Origin: Acanthosepion lycidas
Lineage: Eukaryota > Mollusca > Cephalopoda > Sepiida > Sepiidae
DNA: 64,000 nt
Direction: 5' to 3'
NCBI GenBank assembly: GCA_963932145.1
Contig: OZ010600.1
Location: forward strand, 45,717,307-45,781,306
A program made the translations under genes and the position numbers. This document shows positions 12,837 to 22,672 of this stretch, piece after piece. Below the pieces are notes generated by a model that was not told where the DNA came from, ran no database searches, and saw only the letters and a list, made by a program, of their open reading frames with translations. Within the stretch, counting starts at the first letter, position 1. Every line of letters begins with the position of its first letter.

Positions 12837-13004
12837 GCAGCGCCGGATTTACGACAAATGAGGGCCTGTACTAGCAAAATTATGAGGCCCTGAAGTAGGT
12901 AGGGCCCAGAATGCTTACATAGGCATGGAAGGAAGATGTGGACCCCCTAGTCAACGCGGCCCTGTGCTTAAGCGCACCTAAGCACAATGGTAAATCTGGC
13001 ACAG
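12837..13004. mobile_element. Small TIR element (MITE-like), ~168 bp
   Basis: The left end GCAGCGCCGGATTTAC (12,837-12,852) matches the complement of the right end (GTAAATCTGGCACAGC, 12,989-13,004) at 13 of 16 positions. The interior is GC-richer than its surroundings and holds a perfect 8-bp inverted repeat, TGTGCTTA...TAAGCACA. The superfamily was not determined and the target duplication is unclear. Confidence 0.55.
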
Positions 13005-14012
13005 CGTAAGAGTGACATGTAGTCCATTTAAATTTATAAGAATTATATGGTTTATCCTGCATATTACTAGTGCACATATTTCACTGATTAAATATATATT
13101 TTAAAAAAATAATTTCAAATAGAGATTAAATGACAGTCTATAACGTTATTATAAACTTTTTCGTATTCTTAAAAAAAACAACAAAAAAACTGCGTATTCA
13201 TGGTCGATTGCAAATATGTTCAACGGCTTATATTCAAGGGTATAACTATTAAAGTAAAGTGTATAATTTCACAAAAAGCTTCATGATAGTGAAATTCGTT
13301 ATTCTTGTGGAAAGAAGAGAATGTGAATCAGCAGAATAAGTAATTCTGATTTGGAAAGACATGATTTCAACTTATCATAAACGTATATCTACACCAATAC
13401 ATAGAAGCAAAAAATAAAAATAAAAATAAAATTAAAAAAAAGTAAAATTAGAACGAAACTTTAAGTGAATATCAATATCATAAAAATAGGAAAGTATAAT
13501 TTCTTCATAATATAAACAACATATTTAGTGTAGTATTTGATTAAACGACGTATTTGATTAGACATCTTTCTTTTTCAATCGATGTTTACCGAAAGTTGTA
13601 AATAAAGACTACGATCTCTCGGCCGGTTGGCATTAATTTCACTGTCTAAATAATAGGGGTGTCAACTTAACCACATGTACCTACTAAATATAACGTACGT
13701 GTGTGTGTGTGTGTCTGTGTGAGTGAAGCAGTGTCAACATTCGGAACACCTGGAACTGTAAGTAATGTCATATCATCCTGATAAGATTCGAGCATTAACG
13801 AACCCCACCAGCAAATGTTTTAGCATCAGCCTACTTGAATCGTATGCGGCACTGGCAGCCAGTAATTATTTTGAGTAGATCTTTTCATTGGATCAAGGTT
13901 GTCTGATGCTTACATTCCACATAGTGTTGCGCAAACTGCGAATGGTTATAAACAATGGCGCGTGTACCGTCAGGCTTCCGGAGGTGAGAGGAGGTGGTCG
14001 TCAACATTATAT

Positions 14013-14015
<3 letters not shown>
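13005..14015. other. AT-rich DNA, nothing recognised
   Basis: Contains a short (GT)n near 13,700. The frames at 13,888-14,109 only run into the following TA microsatellite. Confidence 0.5.

Positions 14016-14085
<70 letters not shown>
14016..14085. repeat. (TA)n microsatellite
   Basis: About 70 bp of TA followed by a short G run. Confidence 0.95.
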
Positions 14086-14088
<3 letters not shown>

Positions 14089-14114
14089 GGGGGGTGTTAT
14101 AGAAATTAGGATAT

Positions 14115-14210
14115 CTATACTTAAATGTTAATTTTTTTTAACATTTTATATGTGTATTGAGCACTTTTTAACACTACTGTTTCCTAGTTTAATTCAACTC
14201 TGACCATTAA

Positions 14211-14280
<70 letters not shown>

Positions 14281-14400
14281 CGTGCGTGTGTGTGTGATTA
14301 TAAAACAGTTATTGGTCAGACTTAGATTAAACCAGGAAACAGTTGTATTAAAACGTGCTCAATGCATATATAAAGAAAATAAAAATTTAACGTGCAGAGC
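14115..14400. repeat. Inverted repeat (~100-bp arms) around a (TA)n(TG)n core
   Basis: The left arm (about 14,115-14,212; TGAGCAC...CTGTTTCCTAGTTTAAT) is matched by the complement of the right arm (14,299-14,400; TGAGCACG...CTGTTTCCTGGTTTAAT). The arms are roughly 75-80% similar by eye and flank a (TA)n(TG)n tract at 14,213-14,298. The right arm leads directly into the hammerhead at 14,422-14,492, so the arms are probably the same retroelement end inserted in opposite directions. Confidence 0.7.
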
Positions 14401-14421
14401 TTTTAAATTTAAAAAAAATTA

Positions 14422-14492
14422 GGCGATCAAGCAATCACGCTACCATGGTTTCCACCTTTAGGTATCCTCAGGCGATCCTGGCTTATATCGCC
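14422..14492 (-). ncRNA. Type I hammerhead ribozyme (PLE-type, minimal stem III)
   Basis: On the minus strand the core CTGAGGA (complement of 14,465-14,471) fits CUGANGA. It is followed by stem II TACC/GGTG with loop TAAA, then GAAA (complement of 14,449-14,452). Stem III is the very short CCATGG, and the predicted cleavage is after TA between 14,441 and 14,440. Stem I has three segments: CGC/GCG next to the core, AAGC/GCTT, and an outer GGCGAT/ATCGCC. The internal loops between them are of the sort that contacts loop II in natural type I hammerheads. Tiny stem III variants are known from Penelope-like elements. All conserved core positions are present. Cleavage is inferred, not shown. Confidence 0.75.
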
Positions 14493-14562
14493 TGAGGATA
14501 CATAAAGATTGATAGCGGACGATAACAAGAAATACGGACGAGAACAGGAAATCTGTGATTTT

Positions 14563-14565
<3 letters not shown>

Positions 14566-14629
<64 letters not shown>
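14566..14629. repeat. (TA)n microsatellite
   Basis: Separates the hammerhead region from the inverted-arm PLE end that starts at about 14,630. Confidence 0.95.
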
Positions 14630-14631
<2 letters not shown>

Positions 14632-15113
14632 ACGTTTAAAATGTAAGGTACCTTTCGACCGACACATTTTAAAAACACAATCGTCGGAAATCTAAAACGG
14701 AGTACTAAGAAGAAAAATTTTTATCCGGGTGTTCGCAGACATCACGCCTCTGCTATCGGTGAACATCTATTAAATTCTGGTGTTTGTAGAACTGAGTATT
14801 CTCCCCATTTCTTTTCGGTATTGCACAGGGCTAGGAACAGACTCCACCTCGACATCTTGGAGTCTGTTATCATCAACATATGTAGGCCGGCCCTTTGCGT
14901 ACAATGGGAGATGAAGTTTAAGTTGGCCTTATTCGGGGAAACGGTTACATGATTTGAGGTAAAACAATTGTTTTTTTTCTCCCCCCCTTACCATCCTGTT
15001 TTATTACGGTATTAATAAAAAATTTTCTTGTTAGTACTCCGTTTTAGATTACCGACGATTGTGTTTGAAAATGTGTCGGTCGAAAGGTACCTTACATTTT
15101 AAACGTGGATATT
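14630..15113 (+). mobile_element. 5'-truncated Penelope-like element end with ~97-bp inverted arms
   Basis: The left arm (14,630-14,727; starts CCACGTTTAAAATG) is the near-perfect inverted copy of the right arm (15,013-15,113). Between them a plus-strand frame reads SAIGEHLLNSGVC, then FFSVLHRARNRLHLDILES and NICRPALC. This order (Ala-Ile-x-Glu-His, then an ILE(A/S) helix, then PxLC) is the C-terminal part of the GIY-YIG endonuclease domain of PLEs. The frame ends near 14,950 and is followed by a T/C-rich segment and the right arm, which is the 3' UTR. The left arm is therefore an inverted copy of the element's own 3' UTR, a structure known for PLE insertions. The N-terminal endonuclease and the RT are missing. 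Confidence 0.7.
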
Positions 15114-15480
15114 ATTGTATCTTATGTTTAATATGATCCCATATTTTTTATTCCTCAAATGTTTGATTTGAAATGTATGTATGTATGTATTTATAACTTC
15201 TAAAAATAACGGTTGAGAACAAGAAATCAGCTATGGATTAAATAGCAGAGTAGACTAGGATTTTTAACTTTGGTTGGCAACCAGTCTAGAAAAAGAACAG
15301 AATCCAAAATCGAGAGGCGCTGTGTGTAGACTTCCGCACCCGTTATAAGTATTTCCAAAAATTGTAGATGCACGTCTTCAGCAGTAGAATCAAATCAAAT
15401 CAACGTAGTATGTTGGTTTGGTTCAGTTCCAGAAACTGAATGGTTAGGCTCGTATAAGCCGTAATCAGGTGGGAGTGTCC
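15114..15480. other. Unique sequence, nothing recognised
   Basis: No coding or repeat homology that I can name; contains a short ATGT run at 15,175-15,190. Confidence 0.5.
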
Positions 15481-15575
15481 TGACACACACACACACACAC
15501 GCGCGCGCGCGCACGCATACACACACACACACGCGCCCCCCCCCCACATGTGTGTATGTTTTGTGTGTGTGTGTG
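15481..15575. repeat. (CA)n(CG)n(CA)n tract, Z-DNA-prone, followed by (TG)n
   Basis: Alternating purine-pyrimidine CA and CG dinucleotides, a run of C, then TG dinucleotides. The composition is the classical Z-DNA-forming one. Confidence 0.9.
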
Positions 15576-15741
15576 AGACTATGTGTAAAAAGTGTCAAGG
15601 GCATATGTTGTGTATTTTAGAGTTAACATGTGTCCGTTGTCAAATTTAAAACCTGTAAGTCTTAACCAGTACAAAGTGAATATACGGTTCATTTACAGAT
15701 GTCCATAAGTTTGCATCACAGATTTTGCAAGAATACAAAAG

Positions 15742-15743
<2 letters not shown>

Positions 15744-15778
<35 letters not shown>

Positions 15779-15802
15779 GCGTGGACGGAGAGAGAGAGAG
15801 TT
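15744..15802. repeat. (CA)n and (GA)n microsatellites
   Basis: About 30 bp of CA at 15,744-15,775, then (GA)n at 15,787-15,801. The DNA from 15,803 to 16,209 shows nothing recognisable. Confidence 0.9.
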
Positions 15803-16209
15803 AATTGGAGGGGATATTTTCTTAGTTCAAAAACAACCGCCTCAAGCTTGGAACACGAAGCAGCTGGTTTAAAGAAGTGAACTTGTTTAAACAAATGAGC
15901 CACGCCCTTTTCCCTATTTCGAACCCCATTGCATTAGATTAGATCTTCTTTTTCGTAGTCAGGAAAGTGTCATCAAATATTTTTAATAGAAAGAAAATGT
16001 GAATTCGAAAAAGTAGAAACAAATCAAAAGCAAGGCTTCCTCTACCCCACAGCCCATACTACCAGCGTTTCCCCAAATACATTTATTATTAACATTCTAT
16101 GAAAAGCTAATCATTTTCTGTTTTGAAGCTAACAAGAGGAAGATGGTAATAATAGTATTCACTGGAGAAAGTGAATTAAAAATGGCTCACGTCCTTCTCT
16201 CTCACTTCT

Positions 16210-16264
16210 TTTACACTTTCTATGAACATATGTGTCGATGTGCGAGTGAATGAGGAAGAGAGAA

Positions 16265-16295
<31 letters not shown>

Positions 16296-17345
16296 AAGAG
16301 AGAGAGAGAGAGATGTGCACGTGTGTCGTGTTGAAGCGGACCCACGATTCAAAGAAACTGTAAATATCGAGTCAAGCAGATGTTTTCTTGTGGAGTCGGT
16401 AGAAAGAAAACAATGGCAAGAAGTAGAAGAAGAAGAAGAAGTAGAAGAAGAAGTAGAAGAAGTAGAAGAAGAAGAAGAAGAAGAAGAAGAAGAGGGAGAG
16501 AGAGAGCGAGAAATGAAAAGTATAAAGAAGTAAGGGCAACAACAAATGTAAAAAGTGAATAAATCGGTGAAAGAAAACAGATGAAAGAAAAAGAAAGAAA
16601 TGTATATATCCAGAAATAAAAAAATGAATGAAATAAGAAGAATAAAAAAACTAAGGAAAGTTAAAAAAAAAAAAAAAGAGAAGAATACATAGAAAAAGTA
16701 ACTTTGAAAGTGAAAAAGTAAAAATCGCAAAAATGGAAGGAAGAAAAAGAAGGAAGCCGTAAAGACAAAAAGGAAAAAGGGCGACGTGGCTACGAGAAAT
16801 TAAGAAAACTCTTGAAAATAATAAGAAAGAAAATAAGTTAAAAATGGTGTGAAGAATAATAACATTCAAACCCCCCACCAGCAGCAACAACAACAATAGC
16901 AACAACATATCAAAGGTATCGCGTCGAAAAGTGACGGGAAATGAAGAAAGCAAAGGCAGAATTAGAAAACTGATGAAAAATAAGTAAACGAAGACTAAGA
17001 GGGAAACGATGATAAATTAAATAAAAATGAAAAGATGAAAGTGGAAAGTTTTTGAAGAAATAAAAAAGTAATTAGGTCGACAAAGAAGTAGAAACTCGGA
17101 AAAGTTGTCGAATGCAAAAAGTGCGAAAATTAACAAGATGAAAACGAGGTTGATAGAGAAACAAGGGCGTCAAAACATCGAAGAGGAGGGGGAGGAGGAG
17201 AAGAAGAAGAAGCATATGAAGTTGAAGACGGGTTGGATTGTGATAGCAGGGTAATAGGATGGGGTTTTACGACTGTGACAGGCTCTGGTGACTGAAAATG
17301 GGAACACTTCCTAAGGCCAACCCAAGGGAGGAGTAGAAAAAAAAA
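16210..17345. repeat. ~1.1-kb purine-rich (A/G) strand-asymmetric tract
   Basis: The plus strand is strongly purine-biased. It includes (GA)n at 16,256-16,313, (GAA)n-type runs at 16,422-16,500 and long stretches of degenerate GAAA/GAAG words. The long frames on both strands here are low-complexity (Ser/Phe-rich or Glu/Arg-rich) and I do not regard them as genes. Confidence 0.85.
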
Positions 17346-17432
17346 GCTTCATCATCGCACTGAAAACTTCTTTCCTTTCGGCAAGCTCAGTGTATTTTCC
17401 CTTTATATACTTCTGCTACTACTACAATACAT

Positions 17433-17465
17433 CTACTACCACCACCACCACCACCACCACCACCA
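17433..17465. repeat. (ACC)n microsatellite
   Basis: About 11 ACC units. DNA from 17,466 to 17,796 is AT-rich without recognisable features. Confidence 0.9.
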
Positions 17466-17796
17466 ACACAACCTCCTCCCACCTCCGCGTTGCAGCTATA
17501 CACTATTGTTTTAAACCATTCCTTTAGATTTATAACAATTTCTGAATGTACTTTTTTCTCGTATGGATAAATTATCGTTGGATATCATTTCCTTTTTAAA
17601 TTAAGATATAAAAAAGATCGAAAAATGATTATGAATATTAATTCTAGACTTATGCAGATGTAATTGATTTTTTAAAGAAAATTATTATTATAAACAAAAC
17701 ATTTATGCAAGTAGACAGCTGATTAGGAACGAAAATAATTGTTAAACGCTACATGGGTTAAAACGAAAAACGATTTCACACACACAAGAAAAATTT

Positions 17797-17860
17797 GTTT
17801 CGTCCTCTGATGGACATTATTAAGGCAAATGATAAGGTCCATCAAAGGACGAAACGCGTC
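17797..17860 (+). ncRNA. Decayed hammerhead halves in inverted orientation
   Basis: Two 19-bp arms (17,797-17,815 and 17,837-17,855) are complementary with one mismatch. Each strand of the hairpin contains stem II GTCC-ATCAxA-GGAC followed by GAAAC. On the plus strand this continues as GAAACGCGTC, i.e. the GAAA box, a minimal stem III and a GTC cleavage triplet, closely like the Schistosoma hammerhead. The expected CTGATGA upstream is replaced by ATGATAAG, so I regard it as a relic. Confidence 0.45.
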
Positions 17861-17940
17861 GGTAAGATAAGTTTTCCTTTTGTCATTATTCATATTCAGA
17901 TATATATTTTTTTTAGCTATATATAAAATTTTACACAAAC

Positions 17941-17990
17941 ACTCTCACACACAAACACGCACGCGCGCGCGCACACACACACATATATAG
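17941..17990. repeat. (CA)n/(CG)n microsatellite
   Basis: Short imperfect CA and CG dinucleotide tract ending in ATATATAG. Confidence 0.85.
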
Positions 17991-18144
17991 GTACACACAT
18001 GTATTCTATAATTTACAAATAATAATTAAAATCATTCAGTCGATAAAAAAAGTTTATAACAATGTCAATTTTGCTTACGGCTTACCACAAACCTTTGTAA
18101 AAAATTTTTTTAAGCAGAAACATATTTTGGATTCTAAGAAAATA

Positions 18145-18835
18145 TATATTTATATTTTGCTGAGAAGTGGTTCGCTGGGGTTAGAAGTAGTAATTTTGTT
18201 CTGAAAGATCAAAAACATTCCGCCAGGCCTGCAGTCACTGGTGATAAACAAATTGAAACACTGATTAAAAATAATCTAGGTCAAACCATACATAGTAAAC
18301 TCCTCATATATCGTGTGATTGTTGTAAGGCATTTGAACACAAATAAGTGAATCGCTTAAGATGATTGGCTGCCTTATGATTTAAAAAAAAAATCCTTGGA
18401 TTGCATTTAAATCTGCAAGTGTCTACTCAAATGCAAAAAAAAAAAAGCATTTTTGAAAAGAAAAAAACTATGAAAAATGGATTAAGAGATCGAGGAGAAA
18501 ATGAAATGAACCATCGTTAACCAACCCGAAGAAAGTGATGCTGTATATCTGGTGGGATTGGAAGTATATGGTGTATTGCGAGCTCTTTCTGTAAAATAAG
18601 ACGACTGGGATGTCCTACTACACTCGCCGTACACCCCCTGACCTTGCACCTCGGATTATCACTTATTTCGATCTTTACAAAATTCGCTGATAGGGAAAAA
18701 TGATAATTCTGTGGAAACCTGTAAAAACACTTAGACCAGTTCATCACCCAGAAGTATGGACTCATGAAGCTGCTCCAAAGATTTCAAGATAATGGAAGGA
18801 AATGGCATTATATGTCATTGAATAAATTTTAATAT
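18145..18835 (+). pseudogene. mariner transposase relic with internal deletion
   Basis: Successive plus-strand pieces match a mariner transposase of the Hsmar1/cecropia type. They are FAEKWFAGVRSSNFVLKDQK and IETLIKNNLGQT (DNA-binding domain), VVRHLN, a WLP box, EKWIKRSRRK, then NEPSLTNP and KKVMLYIWWDWK (catalytic domain), then SPYTP with DYHLFRSLQNSL (C-terminal part). The Asp of the first catalytic box (normally GDEKW) reads Tyr, and the segment carrying the second catalytic Asp (HQDNARPH) is deleted. Several stops and frameshifts are present. A hairpin MITE with Hsmar1-like ends lies about 290 bp downstream. Confidence 0.75.
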
Positions 18836-18899
18836 TGCTTTTGAAATACACTTAAAAACTCTACAAATTTATTTTCCGACTCAGTATATATGCACCCCC

Positions 18900-18900
<1 letters not shown>

Positions 18901-18953
<53 letters not shown>
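18901..18953. repeat. (TA)n microsatellite
   Basis: About 53 bp. Between it and the next TA tract is a tandem duplication of a ~34-bp A-rich word (AGACAAGAAAAATTAAATAA and following) near 18,990-19,052. Confidence 0.95.
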
Positions 18954-18957
<4 letters not shown>

Positions 18958-19080
18958 GTGTATTCGGCCAGCAATCCCTCTTTTATACAAGATTCGACAA
19001 GAAAAATTAAATAAAAAACCTACAAGACAAGAAAAATTAAATAAAAAACCTAACCGCTGTACCTTGTCAGTCATTTTTAG

Positions 19081-19083
<3 letters not shown>

Positions 19084-19123
<40 letters not shown>
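19084..19123. repeat. (TA)n microsatellite
   Basis: The hairpin MITE is inserted directly at its right end, using a TA as the target. Confidence 0.95.
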
Positions 19124-19127
<4 letters not shown>

Positions 19128-19225
19128 GTTGGTGCAAAAATAATGACGTAATAATGTCGTTTTTTGACTTATTTTTTAACGTCAAAAAACGACATTATTA
19201 CGTCATTATTTTTGCACCAACCTAA
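19124..19225. mobile_element. mariner hairpin MITE (MADE1-like), copy 1
   Basis: This 102-bp element is an almost perfect palindrome. It starts TTAGGTTGGTGCAAAAA and ends with the exact complement, with TA on both sides (19,122-19,123 and 19,226-19,227). The ends match the terminal repeats of Hsmar1/MADE1 mariners. Each arm contains TGACGTAA. It has no coding capacity and would need a mariner transposase in trans. Confidence 0.93.
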
Positions 19226-19255
19226 TAGTTTTTCCAGCTTTTTTACATTTTCTGT

Positions 19256-19790
19256 TTGGTGAGAGTGAGGGAGTACAAAAACTGTCCATATTGTTCATTA
19301 TCCCAAGTGCTTTCGACCACTTCTTTAGCCATTTTGGAAGAGGGTTTTGTTTTGGTGTTAGTAGTTTTTAATGTTTTGACTGTGTCAGATGTATTATTTG
19401 TGTGGTTTTTGAATTCTAGTAGGAACGTTTATTCCCAGCCACCTCGTGTTGGACATGGCTCTACATTTAACAGTCCCCCCCCCATGAGGAATGTATGTGG
19501 CACGTGGGTTTCTCTGAGCCTGTAGCCTCGGCCAAAAATATTCCCTTAGAACACTGCATAAACCGGTTCGGGATCTGTCTACCGAAGGGCAAAGTTTCGT
19601 CCGGGTTCCTCTCTGACAAAGCAGAGAGTTCGACAGAAGTCGCACACAGTCAGAGACTGCGTTTCGACATGTTGAACATGACTGGAATTCGATTGGCCGA
19701 CGCTCTATTTTTAAAAGACTTTCAGCACGCCGCTCCCATTGTTAAACAAGGTGAGGTAGAGATGTTTGATGTACAGGGCCCCTCTTAAGG
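19256..19790 (+). other. Unrecognised moderately GC-rich frames, perhaps PLE-derived
   Basis: Two plus-strand frames (19,256-19,525 and 19,495-19,788) overlap in a region GC-richer than its neighbours. The first contains LSTTSLAILEEGF, which resembles the LSxxxLxxLxKG motif near the N-terminus of Penelope-like proteins. A PLE relic follows on the opposite strand at 20.0-20.3 kb. The second frame (97 residues) matches nothing I know. A host exon cannot be excluded. Confidence 0.25.
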
Positions 19791-19959
19791 GTTTTTTGTA
19801 GTAGGTGGGTTGATGGGTTTTTTTGTTTTTTTTTAATGGCGCCGTGCTCTGGTAAGTGGCATGTGGGGGCTCTACTCAAAGAGGTGGTTATATGCTCGAT
19901 ATAGGTAATTGATTTATGAATCTTGTATTGGGCAGTGAAATTGATACCCTATATTGGTC

Positions 19960-20330
19960 ATCGCTAGTTTAGATTTGATGGGATTATTTTAATTAGTGAC
20001 AACAAGGTTTGCGGTTTTCCATTTTTTGTAATATAAATTTTACATGTTTTCCGGAAATTACAGCAGAAATATGGGGTTTAATGATTTTTCGTATAACGAA
20101 TTTATTCTGCTTATAATTATTGTGCATCTGGTTACCGTAAAATAAGTTGATATTTTGTTGTGTGGTATTATTATTACTGGTGTCATGTACTTATTGTAAG
20201 AATAATTTTATTTGTTTATCAATGATGTAGTTGGGAAAATTATTGTTGACTAATGTTTGTTTTGTGTTTTAGTTCACTTAGAAATATTTTTCAGGAAGTG
20301 GAATTTAGGTATGCTCTGTTTAGGAAGTTT
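19960..20330 (-). pseudogene. Penelope-like element relic (RT-to-endonuclease linker)
   Basis: On the minus strand the pieces KQTLVNNNFPNYIIDKQIKL and NLFYGNQMHNNYKQNK match, in the same order, the better preserved PLE copy at 27.0-27.6 kb (KQTLINNSFPNYIVDEQIRC and LLYRNQMHTNYKQ). Stops and frameshifts are present. Neither the RT catalytic region nor the GIY-YIG motifs were found here. Confidence 0.65.
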
Positions 20331-21742
20331 CTTTTTGTTTTGTTTTTTTTACAGGTAAGTGGTAAATACTTTTCTCGACGTCGAGAAATGGGATTTAGTT
20401 ATTACTCATGAGTTCGTATATAAATTTTAATATTGATTTTTTTTTGAAAAGTTGATTTAAGATTTATAATTTCGACTTTATTTTTTTTTAGCACGAAAAA
20501 ATGTCGTCAACGTACGTTGTGTAGATTTGTGGTTTATCAGTTGTTTTAAATACTTTGCTTTTCAATATAAGACAATGTAAACATTAGAGAAAGCAGGAGA
20601 TCAATGAGCTTCCCACGCTGGCTGACACCATTAGTTTGGATATAGGTGTCGCCATTATGATCATAAAATTGTTCTTTTGGTAATGTTTCCTCACTTCTAA
20701 CAAACGGGGAAAAATGTAAGAACGCTGGAAAAACTAAATAAAAAAATAATAAAATGTTTTTTGCCCGTCATATTTAACGAAAGATGTTTAAAAGAAAGAT
20801 TGCTGCCAATGTATATATATATATATATATGAAGAAAATATACGGAAAAAACAAACAAAAATCCTTATATGCAATTATTCTGTTTTAATTTTAATATGCC
20901 AACGTCGGACGTTGGACGTATACCATGTCAATATGACGTGTTGATTTCCATGTACACACAGTTTATATCTACATTTGGTCTGTACCCGATATAGTAGCTG
21001 CATACCCATCGTTGCTCGAGATAAGAAGCACTCAATTTAGAGGTCATTTGTTTTAGAGGAAAATTATTTTAAATTTTGTCTGTCTTGTGATTTTTCCTGA
21101 CAGAATATTTTTCTATTCTAAAGAAAAATGGAGTACATAATTCAAAGAAACCTGAGTCTTTCTAAAAACAGAGTCAGCTAAATTTCTCAGTTTATTTTTC
21201 TTTCTCATGCATGAGATTGATCATGAATAATTTTTATGATATTTTAAAAGTTTTAGTTCGCTGAGTTTCCTCTCTTCTTCGTTTAGGTATATAATTATTT
21301 TGCATAGATTAAACCTCAGGTCCTCATTTTAAAGGCAGGACACATTTTTCTTGGACCGACACCAAATTACCTTCAATTTCGATATTCATTCTTCGTTACA
21401 CAAAGAAAATGCATATTGGAAAAAATATTTATACGAATTCAACGTTGAATTAACATTCAAATTTAATTTCTGAATGAATTAACATTTCAAAACAATTACT
21501 ATTTATAATGTTCATGACGTCGTTGATTTTTATTAATATTCATTGATTTCAAATTTGAATTGCATTTCTGATTTGATTAAAATTTACCTACCGTTTTTAT
21601 TGCGTATAACTTAGGACCTGATTGCACTTCGATTTTTACTTACGATCAAATTAAGAATTTTGAGGCGTGATACGCTTTGATATAGGTTTTCATTATAAAG
21701 ATGGCCGCAGTCTGTTTCGATTTAGCCTAAAATCAAACAACC
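20331..21742. other. AT-rich DNA without recognised features
   Basis: Holds a short (TA)n at 20,812-20,830 and a perfect 8-bp palindrome with one-base spacer, CCAACGTCGGACGTTGG (20,899-20,915). Otherwise nothing identified. Confidence 0.5.
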
Positions 21743-21753
21743 ATGTATGTATG

Positions 21754-21814
<61 letters not shown>

Positions 21815-21820
21815 ATGTGT
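21743..21820. repeat. (ATGT)n(TA)n(TG)n microsatellite
   Basis: Compound tract; the 73-residue frame across it is low-complexity. Confidence 0.95.
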
Positions 21821-21829
21821 ATTATTACT

Positions 21830-22208
21830 ATACCACACCTTGTCAAAATGCGATTAGCCTTGTATTTGTTGTCTCACTGATTCTGTGAGTAACGGCAGTT
21901 GGGACATCAGCAGTAGATCAGGCCGATCGAAAACCGTACTGCTTGTCGCTCAAAAGGTTGTTCCTATTTAGGTCAACAACGACATTCATGTTTACTGTAA
22001 CCTCAAAAAGTTTGCTAATAACACTCAGGAGACCGATGGCCCTATACTGAGTGGGTGGGAGTAAGCGCTCACCCAGGTTCTTGAAAATCGGGCATACACT
22101 TGACAACTTCAACAAACTTGGGAAGGATTTCTCCTTCAAGCAGCAGTTAAATAATTTCGCTAATATTTGGGATATTGATATTATTAAAGACGAACATTGG
22201 GATTTCAC
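21830..22208 (-). pseudogene. Non-LTR retrotransposon RT fragment
   Basis: The minus-strand frame contains ILAKLFNCCLKEKSFPSL, VCPIFKNLGE, YRAIGLLSVISKLFE and LLSDKQYGFRS. This is the standard fingers-to-palm order of CR1/Jockey-like LINE reverse transcriptases. After a stop the same frame continues STADVPTAVTHRISE. The palm catalytic motif (F/YADD) is not in the remaining piece because the copy is cut off near a microsatellite. The C-terminal relic at 61.0-61.6 kb could belong to the same clade. Confidence 0.8.
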
Positions 22209-22317
22209 TGTTTAAGAAAATCTCAAAATATGGACGGCAACTCAGACGCTGTTACTCACTATAAATAAAAAAAATAACTTTTATTGCAACAAGAAATAAT
22301 GTTGGAGTAAAAATCCA

Positions 22318-22320
<3 letters not shown>

Positions 22321-22351
<31 letters not shown>
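22321..22351. repeat. (TA)n microsatellite
   Basis: About 30 bp. Confidence 0.9.
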
Positions 22352-22354
<3 letters not shown>

Positions 22355-22561
22355 GTATCTAACTCTCCGTATCTTTTTCGCAAAACCTATGAAAGTTATT
22401 TAATCATTTAACTCCAAAGCAAGGTAATAAAGTCATTAAGACCCAAGGGTTGACTGAGTGCGAGAGAATATGAGGAAAAGAAAACATTGTTAAAGGAGAG
22501 AGAACAATAAAAGAACAGGAATTAAAGAAGATAACCGACTGTCACTGAATTTAAATAGACC

Positions 22562-22563
<2 letters not shown>

Positions 22564-22633
<70 letters not shown>

Positions 22634-22672
22634 ATGTATGTATGTTTGTGTGTGTGAGTGCATGTGTGTGTA
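22564..22672. repeat. (TA)n(TG)n compound microsatellite
   Basis: TA for about 58 bp, then TG and TATG words. Confidence 0.95.

Noticed and set aside
13888-14109. IYIYIY-containing frames here and at about fifteen other sites
   Set aside because: Translations of (TA)n microsatellites. Only flanking parts were used where they matched a retroelement.
15481-15575. CRISPR-like or regulatory array
   Set aside because: Simple dinucleotide repeats without spacers. No CRISPR array occurs anywhere in this eukaryotic window.
16176-16953. Long frames of up to 184 residues on the minus strand
   Set aside because: Composed of Ser, Phe and Leu repeats from a purine-rich tract; low-complexity translation, not a gene. 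The same applies to frames at 23.6-24.7 and 44.2-45.2 kb.
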